Assembly: GCF_900107695.1 (NCBI RefSeq)
Contig: NZ_FNQP01000004.1
Span: forward strand, 175,106 to 239,105
DNA from: Thiothrix caldifontis
GTDB lineage: Bacteria > Pseudomonadota > Gammaproteobacteria > Thiotrichales > Thiotrichaceae
DNA: 64,000 nt
Direction: 5' to 3'
In this document: positions 49,299 through 59,587 of the stretch, piece after piece
How positions within the stretch are numbered: position 1 is the stretch's first letter
Layout of the letters: the number at the start of each line of letters is the position of its first letter
Notes under the pieces: model-generated
Database searches by the model: none
Seen by the model: the letters and a program-made list of their open reading frames with translations, nothing else
Told to the model about the DNA's origin: nothing
Translations under genes and position numbers: made by a program

Positions 49299-49506
49299 TG
49301 TAAATCCTCTTTCTTCCAGCGGTAAGTCTGGCTCATCCGAGCGGATTCGGCTACCAGATGGACACAAACAATAACATGCTACGGTTTTTTTTTGAAGAAA
49401 AATATTATCTAAAAATAATTAATTTATTTTTCAACAAATTATAAGTATCAAATACTTTTTTAAATCTTTCCTATTCATTTTCGATCAGTTCCGTTAAGCT
49501 CTCGTT

Positions 49507-50148
49507 ATGACAGATGATATAGATATAATCCCCATTGCCGGACGTTTCCGGGGCTTCCTCCCTGTAGTCGTGGATGTAGAAACGGGTGGCTTTGATTGCC
49601 GCAAGGATGCGTTGCTAGAATTAGCAGCCGTGGTATTGCGCATCGACGAAAAAGGTGAACTATCCCGCCACCGTACCTTTAATTGGCATATCGAACCTTT
49701 CCCCAATGCCAATATGGATCCCAAATCGTTGGAAGTGAATGGCATCAAGCCGTTTAGCCCATTGCGCATGGCAGTCCCAGAGCCAAAAGCAATGGAGGAA
49801 TTCTTCAAGGTGATCCGTAAAGAAGTGAAGATTAACCGTTGCAACCGTGCCATTTTGGTCGGGCATAACGCACCGTTTGATTTGAACTTTGTTCATGCTG
49901 CTTCTGACCGGATTAAAGCGACCCGCAACCCGTTTCACCCATTCAGTACGTTGGATACCGTTTCATTAGGCGCGGTAATGTATGGACAGACAGTTTTAGC
50001 TCGTCTTGCACAAGCAGCCGGTATGGGCTGGGATGCGGATTGTGCGCATTCAGCCGTGTATGATGCTGAAAAGACAGCAGATTTATTTTGCCATTTCGTG
50101 AACACTTGGCAAACACTGGATGCAGCGTTTAAAGCAGTCGAGAATTAA
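49507..50148 (+). CDS. rnt: Ribonuclease T
   Basis: 213-residue DEDD exonuclease that trims tRNA and other RNA 3' ends. Exo I VVDVETGGF, Exo II HNAPFDLNFVHAA, and Exo III HSAVYDAEKTADLF are present. Length typical. The 208-base gap before it, shared with aceE, is very AT-rich and probably holds both promoters. Confidence 0.95.
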   Translation: MTDDIDIIPIAGRFRGFLPVVVDVETGGFDCRKDALLELAAVVLRIDEKGELSRHRTFNWHIEPFPNANMDPKSLEVNGIKPFSPLRMAVPEPKAMEEFFKVIRKEVKINRCNRAILVGHNAPFDLNFVHAASDRIKATRNPFHPFSTLDTVSLGAVMYGQTVLARLAQAAGMGWDADCAHSAVYDAEKTADLFCHFVNTWQTLDAAFKAVEN

Positions 50149-50149
50149 A

Positions 50150-50187
50150 TGTAGGTGGGTATCGCGCCCCGCTCCACCCACCCTACA
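50150..50187. repeat. REP-like palindrome between rnt and potD
   Basis: TGTAGG-TGGGT pairs with ACCCA-(C)-CCTACA around a GC-rich loop. It resembles the common GTAGGGTGGG...CCCACCCTAC class of dispersed palindrome and can serve as terminator for both convergent genes. Confidence 0.55.
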
Positions 50188-50193
50188 AAATCA

Positions 50194-51228
50194 TCACTCA
50201 CCTGTCTTCAGTTTTTCCCAATAGCCGTCATACAGCTTCATGGCATCGCCAATGTCGTTCTGGAATTCGGCTGTTTTCATGATCTCCGCCGAGGGGAAAA
50301 TCACAGGATTATTTTGCAGCTCCTCACTCAGCAAGGCTTTAGCAGCAGCATTCGGTGTGCTGTAACCCAACTCTTCTACCACTTTTTGCCCGACTTCGGG
50401 GCGCAACATGTAGTCGATGAATTTATGCGCACTTTCCACATTTTCCGCACCAACCGGAATCACAAAGCTATCTACCCAAAAACCAGCACCTTCTTTAGGA
50501 AACACGTAATGGATATCGGGATTGTCTGCCTGCGCCATAATTACCTCACCACTCCAAATCATGCCAAGGTTAACATCACCGGCCATAAACGGCTCACGTG
50601 GCGCATCCGCATTAAACACCAACACATTCGGCATGAGCTTTTGCAAGTCTTCATAAGCCACCTTAACTTCATCAGGGTTGGTGGAATTAGTAGAAAAACC
50701 GTTCTTTTTCAGCGCCATGTGAAACACTTCACGCACATCATCGGTCAACAGCAACTTACCTTGCCACTTCTCATCCCACAAATCTGCCCATGAAGTGATC
50801 GTACTTGGGTCAATTTCTTTGCTATTTACGCCAATACCTGTGCTACCCCACAAATACGGCAAGCTATATCCATTACCGGGGTCATAAGGCTTATCCAGCA
50901 AATCCGGCGACAAGTTTTTCAGGTTCGTGAGCTTGGTTTTGTCGATTTTCTGCAATAAACCTTCTTGGCGCATTTTCGACACTAAATAGGCGGAAGGCAC
51001 TACGATGTCATACCCCTTACCCTTCTGCAGCTTGATTTTAGAATACATCACCTCGTTATTTTCGTAGGTGGAATATTCGACTTTGATGCCAGTTTCCTTT
51101 TCAAAATCAGCAACTGTACTTTCAGGGATATATTCTGCCCAGTTGTACACCACGAGTTTTTCTTCGGCGTGTAATGCCGTGGACATTGCCATTAATACAG
51201 CAGCCAGCAAAGCAGGAAGTTTGATCAT
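50194..51228 (-). CDS. potD: Spermidine/putrescine-binding protein
   Basis: 344-residue periplasmic binding protein: signal peptide MIKLPALLAAVLMAMSTALHA, then LVVYNWAEYIPESTVADFEKE, as in PotD/PotF. The start at 51228 follows potC by one base; GAGAAAACACTG-like sequence precedes it. Delivers polyamines to PotABC. Confidence 0.94.
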   Translation of the reverse strand: MIKLPALLAAVLMAMSTALHAEEKLVVYNWAEYIPESTVADFEKETGIKVEYSTYENNEVMYSKIKLQKGKGYDIVVPSAYLVSKMRQEGLLQKIDKTKLTNLKNLSPDLLDKPYDPGNGYSLPYLWGSTGIGVNSKEIDPSTITSWADLWDEKWQGKLLLTDDVREVFHMALKKNGFSTNSTNPDEVKVAYEDLQKLMPNVLVFNADAPREPFMAGDVNLGMIWSGEVIMAQADNPDIHYVFPKEGAGFWVDSFVIPVGAENVESAHKFIDYMLRPEVGQKVVEELGYSTPNAAAKALLSEELQNNPVIFPSAEIMKTAEFQNDIGDAMKLYDGYWEKLKTGE

Positions 51229-51229
51229 G

Positions 51230-51997
51230 TCAGTGTTTTCTCCTGAGCAGTAACGTTGAAAGCGTAACCAAAAACAGCGAAATCGCCAGCAACAGCGTTG
51301 CCAACACATTCACTTCGGGCGAGACACCGACCTTGACCATTGAAAACACCCGAATCGGCAAAATTTCAAAGCTGGGGCCGGTGACAAACGAACTGATAAT
51401 TACATCATCAAGCGACAGGGTAAAGCTTAATAACCACCCAGCCACAATCGCTGGAAATACTAGCGGCAAAATAATCAGGCGGAAGATGCGACTTTCGCTT
51501 GCCCCCAAATCTTGCGCCGCCTCCAGTAAATATTTATCGAAACCTTTGAGTTGGGCATACACCGTGATCACCACAAAGGGTAGACAAAACGTAATGTGTG
51601 CAATCAGCAATGACCAAAAACCCAATTGAATACCAAGCGCGATAAAAATCACCAGAAACGTGATTGCCAGTACGATGTCGGGGGACATCATCACAATAAA
51701 CAGTAAGCTACTGGCGGTGGCTTTCAGCGGAAAACGGTAGCGGTGCAAGGCCAATGCCATCAGCGTCCCAATGAGTGTTGCAGCGGTTGCTGCCAGACTT
51801 GCCACTAGTAAAGAATTCAAAAAAGCTTGGGTAAGTGCCTCATTTTCCCAGAGCTTGGCGTACCACTCGAAAGTAAAACCTTTCCATTCGTAGCCGTATT
51901 TGGAGGCGTTGAAGGAGTTGATCACCAAGATACCGATGGGTAAATACAGGTAAGCGAAGATGGCGATTATAAAGCTCCATTTAAAGGCTTTCATCAT
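51230..51997 (-). CDS. potC: Polyamine ABC transporter permease PotC
   Basis: 255-residue membrane permease with six hydrophobic segments and the EAA loop [22 protein letters not shown]. Overlaps the end of potB. Confidence 0.95.
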   Translation of the reverse strand: MMKAFKWSFIIAIFAYLYLPIGILVINSFNASKYGYEWKGFTFEWYAKLWENEALTQAFLNSLLVASLAATAATLIGTLMALALHRYRFPLKATASSLLFIVMMSPDIVLAITFLVIFIALGIQLGFWSLLIAHITFCLPFVVITVYAQLKGFDKYLLEAAQDLGASESRIFRLIILPLVFPAIVAGWLLSFTLSLDDVIISSFVTGPSFEILPIRVFSMVKVGVSPEVNVLATLLLAISLFLVTLSTLLLRRKH

Positions 51998-52847
51998 CCA
52001 ACCCCCCTTGTCGATTAATTCGACGGTTAGCCAAGAAATATAACCATAACAAACCCGCCATGATCACAATCAACGCCACGCTAAACGCCGCCCCAAACGG
52101 CCAATCGCGCACCACCAAAAACTGGTTTTTAATAATATTACCCAGCAGCAGATTCTTCGCCCCACCCAACAAATCTGCCACGTAAAACATCCCCATGGCA
52201 GGCAAAAACACCATCAAACTCCCCGCAATAATCCCCGGCATGGTCAGCGGCACAATAATCAGCCGAAACCGCGCCCAAAAACTCGCGCCTAAATCCTGTG
52301 CAGCTTCCAGCAACGTACTGTCTAATTTATCGAAACTCGATACCAACGGCAGCACCATAAACGGCAGTAACACGTATACTAAACCAAACACCACCGCAAA
52401 CGGCGTATACAATAATTGCAGTGGCTCATCCACCACTCCAGTCCCCAACAACGCGGCATTCACCAATCCCTTATTCCCCAGAATCAGCTTAATCGCATAA
52501 GTACGAATCAAACTATTCGTCCAAAACGGCACAATCATTAAAAACAGCAATACCCCACGCCAAACATTAGGTAATTTCGCCACAATATAAGCAAACGGAT
52601 ACCCCAACACTAAGCAAATTACCGTGGTTAGGGTCGACAGCCACAAACTGCGCCAAAATACTTCCGCATACACTGGCTCGAATAAACGTTCCCACGAATT
52701 CAAAGTCAGCGGCCAAACCGCCAAATGCTGCGCATCAGGCGACATCACACTGGTCAACAACACCAATACGTGCGGCACCAGCACAAACAACCCCAGCCAC
52801 ACCAGCGTTAGCACAATGGCAAAACGCCGGAAATTCAACAGATTCAT
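51981..52847 (-). CDS. potB: Polyamine ABC transporter permease PotB
   Basis: 288-residue permease: six membrane segments and EAA loop [22 protein letters not shown]. Overlaps potC by 17 bases and potA by four. Couples PotA ATPase to PotD-bound substrate. Confidence 0.95.
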   Translation of the reverse strand: MNLLNFRRFAIVLTLVWLGLFVLVPHVLVLLTSVMSPDAQHLAVWPLTLNSWERLFEPVYAEVFWRSLWLSTLTTVICLVLGYPFAYIVAKLPNVWRGVLLFLMIVPFWTNSLIRTYAIKLILGNKGLVNAALLGTGVVDEPLQLLYTPFAVVFGLVYVLLPFMVLPLVSSFDKLDSTLLEAAQDLGASFWARFRLIIVPLTMPGIIAGSLMVFLPAMGMFYVADLLGGAKNLLLGNIIKNQFLVVRDWPFGAAFSVALIVIMAGLLWLYFLANRRINRQGGLDDESL

Positions 52848-53953
52848 GACTTACCCGCCCTTTCCGCAGGGATAACATGCTCCCAGCCCGGAACCCAGTC
52901 CACGCCGACTTTTTGGTTAATGCTGTAATCGAAATCGGGGTCATCTTCGTCGAAAAATTCATGCGCCATGACCGTTTGCCCGTTTTCCAGACGAATATGC
53001 GAGTTCAGGGTTTGCCCGGTATAATTACGCTCCAACACAATGCCGGGAAACCCCTTGCGCTCCAGTGCATTAGGGCGGCAATCAATACGCAAATCTTCCG
53101 GGCGCAACATCACATGCACCTTATCGCCTGCGGTAAAACGGTGATTACAGCGGATTTCGCGTTCCACGCCGTTAATCAGCGCCTGGTACTGGTATTCACC
53201 CAACTCACGGGTAATTTCGCCATCGAATACATTGATTTCACCGATAAATTGCGCCACAAACAGGTTACGGGGCGCTTCGTAAATTTCACGGGGTGTGCCA
53301 ACCTGTTGCGCTTGTCCATTGTGCATCACCACAATCCGGTCAGACATCGACAGGGCTTCTTCCTGATCATGAGTCACGTAGACGAAGGTGATGCCCAATT
53401 GGCGTTGCAATTGCTTGAGCTCCAATTGCATTTGCTGGCGCAACTTATAATCGAGTGCGCTAAGTGATTCATCCAGCAACAAAATTTTCGGTCGATTCAC
53501 CACAGCACGTGCAATCGCCACCCGTTGTTTCTGCCCACCGGAAAGCTGGTGCGGCTTACGGTTGGCAAAATCGGATAAACGCACAATTGCTAAGGCATCG
53601 GCAACCCGCACTGCGATATTTTGCGCATCCACCCCTGCCATTTTCAGACCAAATGCCACGTTATCGAATACCGTCAGATGCGGAAACAGTGCATAACTCT
53701 GGAAAACAGTATTCACCGGGCGCTTTTCTGCTGGAATTCCGGCAATATCTTCACCATTCAGCAAGATTTGCCCCTCATTCGGTTGCTCAAACCCCGCAAT
53801 CAGCCGCAATACGGTGGTTTTACCGCAGCCGGAAGGTCCCAAGATCGTGAAAAATTCACCGTCATTGATCGTGAGGTGAAAATCGGTGAGCACTTCCTGA
53901 GCAGCAAACCGTTTGCTGATATTGCTCAGGGTCAGAATGGGTGATCGGTTCAA
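52844..53953 (-). CDS. potA: Polyamine ABC transporter ATP-binding protein
   Basis: 369-residue ATPase: Walker [10 protein letters not shown], signature LSGGQKQR, Walker [14 protein letters not shown]-terminal TOBE region. Note DES rather than the usual DEP in the Walker B extension, as in PotA. First gene of potABCD; divergent from the GTPase genes. Confidence 0.96.
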   Translation of the reverse strand: MNRSPILTLSNISKRFAAQEVLTDFHLTINDGEFFTILGPSGCGKTTVLRLIAGFEQPNEGQILLNGEDIAGIPAEKRPVNTVFQSYALFPHLTVFDNVAFGLKMAGVDAQNIAVRVADALAIVRLSDFANRKPHQLSGGQKQRVAIARAVVNRPKILLLDESLSALDYKLRQQMQLELKQLQRQLGITFVYVTHDQEEALSMSDRIVVMHNGQAQQVGTPREIYEAPRNLFVAQFIGEINVFDGEITRELGEYQYQALINGVEREIRCNHRFTAGDKVHVMLRPEDLRIDCRPNALERKGFPGIVLERNYTGQTLNSHIRLENGQTVMAHEFFDEDDPDFDYSINQKVGVDWVPGWEHVIPAERAGKS

Positions 53954-54074
53954 GCGCGGCTCCTATCGTTAATGGCCTAGCGTGACGGGGGCGCATCCAT
54001 TATATTTCCCACACGCCCACATTCAATGGATAATATCCCCGCCTACTGAAGGAAATGGAAGAATTCGACCAACC

Positions 54075-55577
54075 ATGAAAATTACCCGACGCTTACGCTG
54101 GCTACTCGCAGGCGGCATCTTACTGATGACGCTGCTGTTTTTGCTGTTCTTGTTTTTTGCTACCAAAAACTTCCTCGACTTGTGGGATAGGCTGCTGTTA
54201 CTTCCGCACTGGCTATTTTACAGCTACAGCACTGTTATTGTAGCGGTGATGGGATTCAGCGGCTGGCTCATCGTGAAATTAGTCACTGGCGGGCGTTCCA
54301 CCACAGCCATTAAGCGCCCTGCCCCCAAACCCGTCACTGAAGCCTCACTGACCCAAGACATCGCGCAAATCAAAGCAGCGGGCATGGATACAGCGCCGCT
54401 AGAAGTCGAAATCGCCGAATTAAACGAACGTAGAACGGCGGGAAATGCACACATTGCCTTTTTCGGTGACGTTAGCACGGGAAAATCTTCCATTATCAAA
54501 GCGTTATTGCCGGAAGCGGGGGTAGAAATCAACCTGCGCGGCGGCTCCACCCGCGAGATTCGCGAATATACCTGGCAAACCATCGCTGGCGACCATTTAC
54601 TCCTGACCGACCTACCGGGGCGCAATGAAGCAGAAGGCACACTCGATGCTGCTGCCCGCGACGAAGCGATTCGGGCACATATTGTGGTGTATGTCACCGA
54701 TTCCGACCTCAGCCGCAGCCAATTTCAAGACTTGCAGGAACTGGCAGCATTCGGCAAGCCCTTACTGATTGCGATCAACAAACGCGACCAGTACAGTGCC
54801 GAAGAACAGGCACAGCTTGCCCAGCGCATCCGCGCCCGCTTCGACTCTGCGCAGCGGACAGGGACAGCCGAACCCCCGGAAGTATTGTTCATTCAATCCG
54901 GCGGCACGGAAGAAATCGTGCGAGTCTACCCCGATGGGCGTGAAGAAACCGTACAGCGCCCCCGCAAGATGGACGTTTCCGCCCTTGCCACTCACCTACA
55001 AACCGAAATCGACCGGCGGCTGGAAACGCTCTCACAACAACGCGATGCCAGCGTACTGCATTTGGTACAAGAAAAACTCGACCTCACCCGTGAAGATTAT
55101 CGACGTACCCAAGCGGAAAAAATTGTGCGCAGTTCCACCCACAAAGCCATACTGGGCGCATTGGCTTCCGTCAGCCCCGGTACGGATCTGGTAATTCAGG
55201 GTGTGATTGGGACGCGCATGGTACAAGAACTCTGTAAACTGTACGATAGCCCGGTCAGTCAACTCGACATCGACCAATTCCTGAATTTCAGTCAGGGACA
55301 GTTGAAGAAGAGTATCCCACTGCTACTCGCTGTAGCAGGCAATGGTTTGAAAGCCTTCCCCGGCATTGGCACTGTCGCGGGTGGTTTGGTACATGCCGTG
55401 GCTTATGGGCTAATTTTTGACGCGCTCGGCAAATCCGTCGCGCACACCCTCGAACAACGCGGCGCACTCAAAGCAGCGCCCGCAGCAGCAACATTTCAGG
55501 AGATGCTCAGTGGAAATCTGGAAGAACGTACAAAAACATTTGCCAGATTGGTTATTGAACAATATCGGGGCAAATAA
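54075..55577 (+). CDS. Membrane GTPase with DUF697 domain, gene 1
   Basis: 500-residue protein. Two membrane helices lie near residues 9-28 and 45-70. The GTPase domain has G1 GDVSTGKSS at 131-139, G3 DLPGRNE and G4 NKRD. The C-terminal DUF697-like part (KAILGALASVSPGTDLVIQG; LAVAGNGLKAFPGIGTVAGG) is hydrophobic. The ATG at 54075 is preferred, as the upstream in-frame ATG (53982) is far before the membrane helix. Overlaps gene 2 by 68 bases. YcjX/YcjF-like proteins are distantly similar; the role is unknown. Confidence 0.8.
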   Translation: MKITRRLRWLLAGGILLMTLLFLLFLFFATKNFLDLWDRLLLLPHWLFYSYSTVIVAVMGFSGWLIVKLVTGGRSTTAIKRPAPKPVTEASLTQDIAQIKAAGMDTAPLEVEIAELNERRTAGNAHIAFFGDVSTGKSSIIKALLPEAGVEINLRGGSTREIREYTWQTIAGDHLLLTDLPGRNEAEGTLDAAARDEAIRAHIVVYVTDSDLSRSQFQDLQELAAFGKPLLIAINKRDQYSAEEQAQLAQRIRARFDSAQRTGTAEPPEVLFIQSGGTEEIVRVYPDGREETVQRPRKMDVSALATHLQTEIDRRLETLSQQRDASVLHLVQEKLDLTREDYRRTQAEKIVRSSTHKAILGALASVSPGTDLVIQGVIGTRMVQELCKLYDSPVSQLDIDQFLNFSQGQLKKSIPLLLAVAGNGLKAFPGIGTVAGGLVHAVAYGLIFDALGKSVAHTLEQRGALKAAPAAATFQEMLSGNLEERTKTFARLVIEQYRGK

Positions 55578-56916
55578 AGCGGACAACGCCGCACCGGAGG
55601 ACGATACACCGCCACAGAGCAGCGGTGACACGCATTTACAACTGGCAACCGAAAGCCTGCGCCAACTGCTCGACGATACACGCATCCCAGACGATGTACG
55701 TGAAAGCCTGCGCAATGATTATACCCAAGTACGCGGGATGTTAGATAAATTAGAACATGGGCATGTACACATTGCGGTTTTCGGGCGCGTTAGTGTCGGC
55801 AAATCATCCTTGCTAAATGCTTTACTGGGGCAGCCTGTATTCAGTGTTAGTGTTTTGCACGGCGAAACCCGCAGCGTCAATATGCAGCAATGGCAGGAAT
55901 ACAGCGACAACGGTATTTTCCTCATCGACACGCCAGGTATTAATGAAATTGACGGCGAATCCCGCGAAAAAATGGCACATGAAGTCGCTAATCGGGCCGA
56001 TTTAGTCCTATTCGTCGTGGATGGCGACCTCACCGATGTGGAATTCCAAGCCCTCAAAACAGTAACCGGTTCACATCGCCCGACGCTATTGATTGTGAAT
56101 AAAGCCGACCGTTACACTGAGAAGGAACAACAACAGTTACGCAGTATCTTACGTACCCGTACCCAAGGCATGATTGCCCCCGAAAACTTAATTTTTACTA
56201 CAGCGCAAGCCAGCCGCCAAACCATTATTTATGTGGATGAACACGGTGAAGAAATCGAAGGTATCCGCGAACGCCCCATCAATATCAGCGCCCTCAAAAC
56301 CCGCTTGTGGGACATCATCGAAGCCGAAGGCAAAACCCTTGCCGCACTCAATGCCTCTCTGTTCGCCGGACATTTAAGCAAGGAAGTCGGGCAACGTATT
56401 CTGGCGATAAAACGTGAGCTTGGTGGAAAAACCATCCGCCTGTATTGCTTGGGTAAAGGGATTGCCGTTGCGCTAAATCCCATTCCAGTGGCAGACTTAT
56501 TAGCCGCTGCGGTGATTGACGCCAGCATGATTATTCACCTGTCAAAGCTGTACGGCTTACCTATTTCGCGCAATGAAGCCAGCGACCTTATTCGCACGAT
56601 ACTGGGGCAAATGTTATTGCTGGCGGGAACAGTTTGGGCCGTGCATTTAGTCTCTGCCGCCCTCAAATTAGGTACAGGCGGTATCTCGACTGTGCTGACA
56701 GGTGCCGCTCAAGGTGCAGTGGCATGGTACAGCACACTAGTGGTTGGGCGTGTTGCTGAAGAATGGCTTGCCAATGGCAAATCGTGGGGAGAAGTCGGTC
56801 CCAAATTAACCGTGGAACGCATTTTGGAATCACTCGACCGTGATTCAGTCTTGACGGAAGCCCGTGAAGAAATTATCACCTATCTACATAAAACTGTTAA
56901 AAATCCCCAAAGCTAA
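55510..56916 (+). CDS. Membrane GTPase with DUF697 domain, gene 2
   Basis: 468-residue relative of the previous gene. G1 GRVSVGKSS, G3 DTPGINE, G4 NKAD, then the hydrophobic DUF697-like C-terminus (KGIAVALNPIPVADLLAAAV). It has no N-terminal membrane pair. I chose the GTG at 55510 (VEIWKNVQKHL) with AGGAGA seven bases upstream; the in-frame ATG at 55417 lies deep in gene 1. The overlap implies translational coupling, and the two may form a heteromeric GTPase. Confidence 0.78.
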   Translation: MEIWKNVQKHLPDWLLNNIGANKADNAAPEDDTPPQSSGDTHLQLATESLRQLLDDTRIPDDVRESLRNDYTQVRGMLDKLEHGHVHIAVFGRVSVGKSSLLNALLGQPVFSVSVLHGETRSVNMQQWQEYSDNGIFLIDTPGINEIDGESREKMAHEVANRADLVLFVVDGDLTDVEFQALKTVTGSHRPTLLIVNKADRYTEKEQQQLRSILRTRTQGMIAPENLIFTTAQASRQTIIYVDEHGEEIEGIRERPINISALKTRLWDIIEAEGKTLAALNASLFAGHLSKEVGQRILAIKRELGGKTIRLYCLGKGIAVALNPIPVADLLAAAVIDASMIIHLSKLYGLPISRNEASDLIRTILGQMLLLAGTVWAVHLVSAALKLGTGGISTVLTGAAQGAVAWYSTLVVGRVAEEWLANGKSWGEVGPKLTVERILESLDRDSVLTEAREEIITYLHKTVKNPQS

Positions 56917-57025
56917 CGCGAATGGTTCTAATGCTAAATTCTGGATAACCCTGCAAAGCGAAGAGATGCTGGGATCATAATTAGCGGGTCAACGTTACCA
57001 ATAGTTCCTAAAAATACCTAAACAC

Positions 57026-57051
57026 AAAGGGCGACCCTAAAGTCGCCCTTT
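57026..57051. terminator. Bidirectional terminator
   Basis: AAAGGGCGAC-CCTAAA-GTCGCCCTTT, a 10-pair stem between the convergent GTPase pair and the export lipoprotein gene, with T-rich sequence (TTTCTTTG) on the plus side. Confidence 0.82.
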
Positions 57052-57074
57052 CTTTGCTTACTTATGGCAAGCGC

Positions 57075-57758
57075 TTAACGTAACAGACCGAACGGTGACA
57101 ACAAACCACCGATGCCACCGTAATCTTGCACTGCTTCTTTAGTTGCAGATGTATGTACCTGAATTTTATCACCCGCCATCACAACCGGATCAGCAACCTT
57201 TCCTTGGTTTACAGCCTCAAGAGGCACCGTGTAAGGCTTGCCATCGCGGAAAACAGTCACATTGTCTTTCACCGCTAAACGGTTTAAACCCTCAGCCAGC
57301 GCAATCGCCTGAGTCACCGTAGTATCACCCGCTAATGGGTAAACACCAGGTCTATTCACTGCACCAGAAACCGTGATTTTACTAGCTGTCGACTCACGCA
57401 CAATGACATTCACTTGTGGGTTGTGCATATAATCTTTTTCCAAACGCGTCGCAATTTGTTTTTCCAACTGGCTGGCCGATAAACCTTGAGCACGTACTGT
57501 ACCAATTAAAGCCAGTGTAATATTACCATTGTCATCAACCCGTACTTCTTTGGATAAATCTGGCACTTTAAAGACGTCAATTTCCAACAGATCTTGCGGT
57601 GCAATCCGGTCACTGCCTGAAGTGCCGGTGGGCAAGCTAGCCGATGCTGTACTTACCGTAGAACCGGGTAAAGCAGTGTGTTGTGGTGCGCCGCTGGAAC
57701 AAGCTGCCAGTGTCATTGCCGCTAAGAAAGGAAACAATAATTTCCATGTCATTTTCAT
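57075..57758 (-). CDS. Polysaccharide biosynthesis/export lipoprotein (Wza-like, SLBB)
   Basis: 227-residue lipoprotein: signal peptide ending LAAC (Cys about 19), a Poly_export domain (RIAPQDLLEIDVFKVPDLSKEVRVDDNGNI, shown in part as IAPQDLLEIDVFKVPDL), and an SLBB-type repeat (GAVNRPGVYPLAGDTTVTQA). The start at 57758 follows GGGAG. It is shorter than E. coli Wza, so it may be a simpler outer-membrane export component. No other capsule genes adjoin it except galE. Confidence 0.88.
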   Translation of the reverse strand: MKMTWKLLFPFLAAMTLAACSSGAPQHTALPGSTVSTASASLPTGTSGSDRIAPQDLLEIDVFKVPDLSKEVRVDDNGNITLALIGTVRAQGLSASQLEKQIATRLEKDYMHNPQVNVIVRESTASKITVSGAVNRPGVYPLAGDTTVTQAIALAEGLNRLAVKDNVTVFRDGKPYTVPLEAVNQGKVADPVVMAGDKIQVHTSATKEAVQDYGGIGGLLSPFGLLR

Positions 57759-57945
57759 TGGGGATCTCCCTGATAATATTTTTAACAATTAAGTTGGGAT
57801 AAGGGTTTAAGTATTACATCAAATTCAACAGTAAATTTTCTGACCAGTATTTGCGAAGCTCATCTGACTAAACGTAAGCAATTCGCAGACAACAGGAATA
57901 TAGACCAAATTCACACAGTCCATCGAAATTTATGACACACAAGGT

Positions 57946-58977
57946 TTAATTATAACCCTTGGGGTTACTGCTTTGCCAGTGCCACGTATCACGGCACATA
58001 TCCACCAAATCCTTTCCCGCCTTCCAGTGAAGCAAGTTTTCTGCCAGTGCAGGGTCAGCGTAACAACAAGCAATATCGCCCGCCCGTCGCGCCACGATGC
58101 GATAAGGCACTTCTCTTCCGCTGGCCTCACTGAATGCCCTAGCCATATCTAGCACAGAATAACCTTGCCCCGTACCGAGATTGACTACGAGCAAATTAGG
58201 CACGTCTCCCCGCTGAAAAGCTTCTAATGCTTTCACATGCCCCTTAGCCAAATCCACCACATGAATATAATCGCGCACACCCGTGCCATCATGAGTCGGG
58301 TAGTCACCACCAAATACGGATAGATAGGGGTATTGCCCAACCGCAACACGTGCAATATAGGGCATCAGATTATTGGGAATCCCTTGAGGATCTTCGCCAA
58401 TTCTACCACTGCTATGCGCTCCCACCGGATTGAAATAACGCAACAACGCAATTTTCCAAGTTGGATCAGCCTTGTAAAGATCGCCGAGAATTTCTTCAAT
58501 CATCAGCTTAGAACGCCCATAGGGGTTAGTGGCAGACAAGGGGAAATGTTCTTGAATCGGTGTCGTGTGCGGGTCGCCATATACAGTCGCTGATGAACTG
58601 AACACAATATTTTTCACACTGTGTTGCTGCATCGCTTGTAAGAGACTGACTGTACCCGCAACGTTATTATCGTAATAAGCTAGCGGCTGTTCGACGGATT
58701 CCCCGACAGCCTTCAAACCTGCAAAATGGATAACACTGTCAATAGTGTATTCGCTAAAAATACGCTCAAGCAGCGCGACATCACGAATATCACCTTCATA
58801 AAAAGGAATACTGGTCTGCCCAGTCAGTTGTGCAACGCGCCGTAACGATTCGGGTGAACTATTACACAGATTATCCAGCACCACGACCTGAAAGCCTGCA
58901 CTCAGCAGTTCAATACAAGTATGGGAACCAATATAGCCAGCTCCACCCGTCACCAGAATATGTTTAGTTGTTTGCAT
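57946..58977 (-). CDS. galE: UDP-glucose 4-epimerase
   Basis: 343-residue short-chain dehydrogenase-type epimerase: NAD motif [10 protein letters not shown], catalytic YGRSK, and C-terminal [14 protein letters not shown]. The ATG at 58977 has GAGGG upstream; an in-frame start four codons earlier lacks it. Makes UDP-galactose for surface polysaccharide. Confidence 0.95.
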   Translation of the reverse strand: MQTTKHILVTGGAGYIGSHTCIELLSAGFQVVVLDNLCNSSPESLRRVAQLTGQTSIPFYEGDIRDVALLERIFSEYTIDSVIHFAGLKAVGESVEQPLAYYDNNVAGTVSLLQAMQQHSVKNIVFSSSATVYGDPHTTPIQEHFPLSATNPYGRSKLMIEEILGDLYKADPTWKIALLRYFNPVGAHSSGRIGEDPQGIPNNLMPYIARVAVGQYPYLSVFGGDYPTHDGTGVRDYIHVVDLAKGHVKALEAFQRGDVPNLLVVNLGTGQGYSVLDMARAFSEASGREVPYRIVARRAGDIACCYADPALAENLLHWKAGKDLVDMCRDTWHWQSSNPKGYN

Positions 58978-59040
58978 GTCGGCCCTCATTAATTAGCAGA
59001 CGCAACCATTATTGCGTCTGCCATAGGGTAACAAAACAGC

Positions 59041-59472
59041 TTAGGTTTTGTCGGCTTTAACCGTCGATTTCTCGGATACTTTATCAGCAGCTTCCGCTTT
59101 TTCATCTTTAGCCGACGCTTTTTCAGCTTTCACCTCTGTTTTTTCTGCGACTGCTTCTGTTTCTGCTGTGTCAGTCGTCTTTGCTGACTTATCCGCTTCC
59201 GCCGTATCAGCATCCGCTAACGAGATGTTGTCTTTGATATTGTCGAATAGCTTGTCACCAATGCCGGAGACTTCTTTCAAGTCTTCTAGGGTTTTGAACT
59301 CACCGTGTTCAGTGCGGTACGCAACAATCGCTTCGGCTTTCTTTTCACCGATACCGTCCAGTGAATCCAGCGTGGCAACATCTGCTGTATTGATGTTGAC
59401 CATTTCCGCTAAAACAACCGGTGATGCAAACAGGGAAACAAGCAGGGATGTAATGGCAATCATTTTTTTCAT
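59041..59472 (-). CDS. ComEA-like helix-hairpin-helix protein with charged tail
   Basis: 143 residues. Signal peptide MKKMIAITSLLVSLFASPVVLA, then two helix-hairpin-helix motifs (VNINTADVATLDSLDGIGEKKA; FKTLEDLKEVSGIGDKLF) as in ComEA DNA-binding domains. The last 60 residues are low-complexity Ala/Lys/Glu/Thr. Likely periplasmic and DNA-binding; a role in DNA uptake is possible but unproven. Confidence 0.85.
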   Translation of the reverse strand: MKKMIAITSLLVSLFASPVVLAEMVNINTADVATLDSLDGIGEKKAEAIVAYRTEHGEFKTLEDLKEVSGIGDKLFDNIKDNISLADADTAEADKSAKTTDTAETEAVAEKTEVKAEKASAKDEKAEAADKVSEKSTVKADKT

Positions 59473-59587
59473 TGCTGACTCTCGTGAATGTGATTTATTG
59501 TTAGGGTTTGTGTGTACACCCGTGAATTATCGCGTTAAATCACCTTATTCCGCAGCTTTTCCAGACAATCGGCAAGAGATAATTCCA

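Noticed and set aside
59048..59587. 180-codon upstream extension of the UPF0323 gene
   Set aside because: It is antisense to the well-supported HhH gene and rich in Ser/Ala; the lipoprotein start and signal peptide are at 59588.
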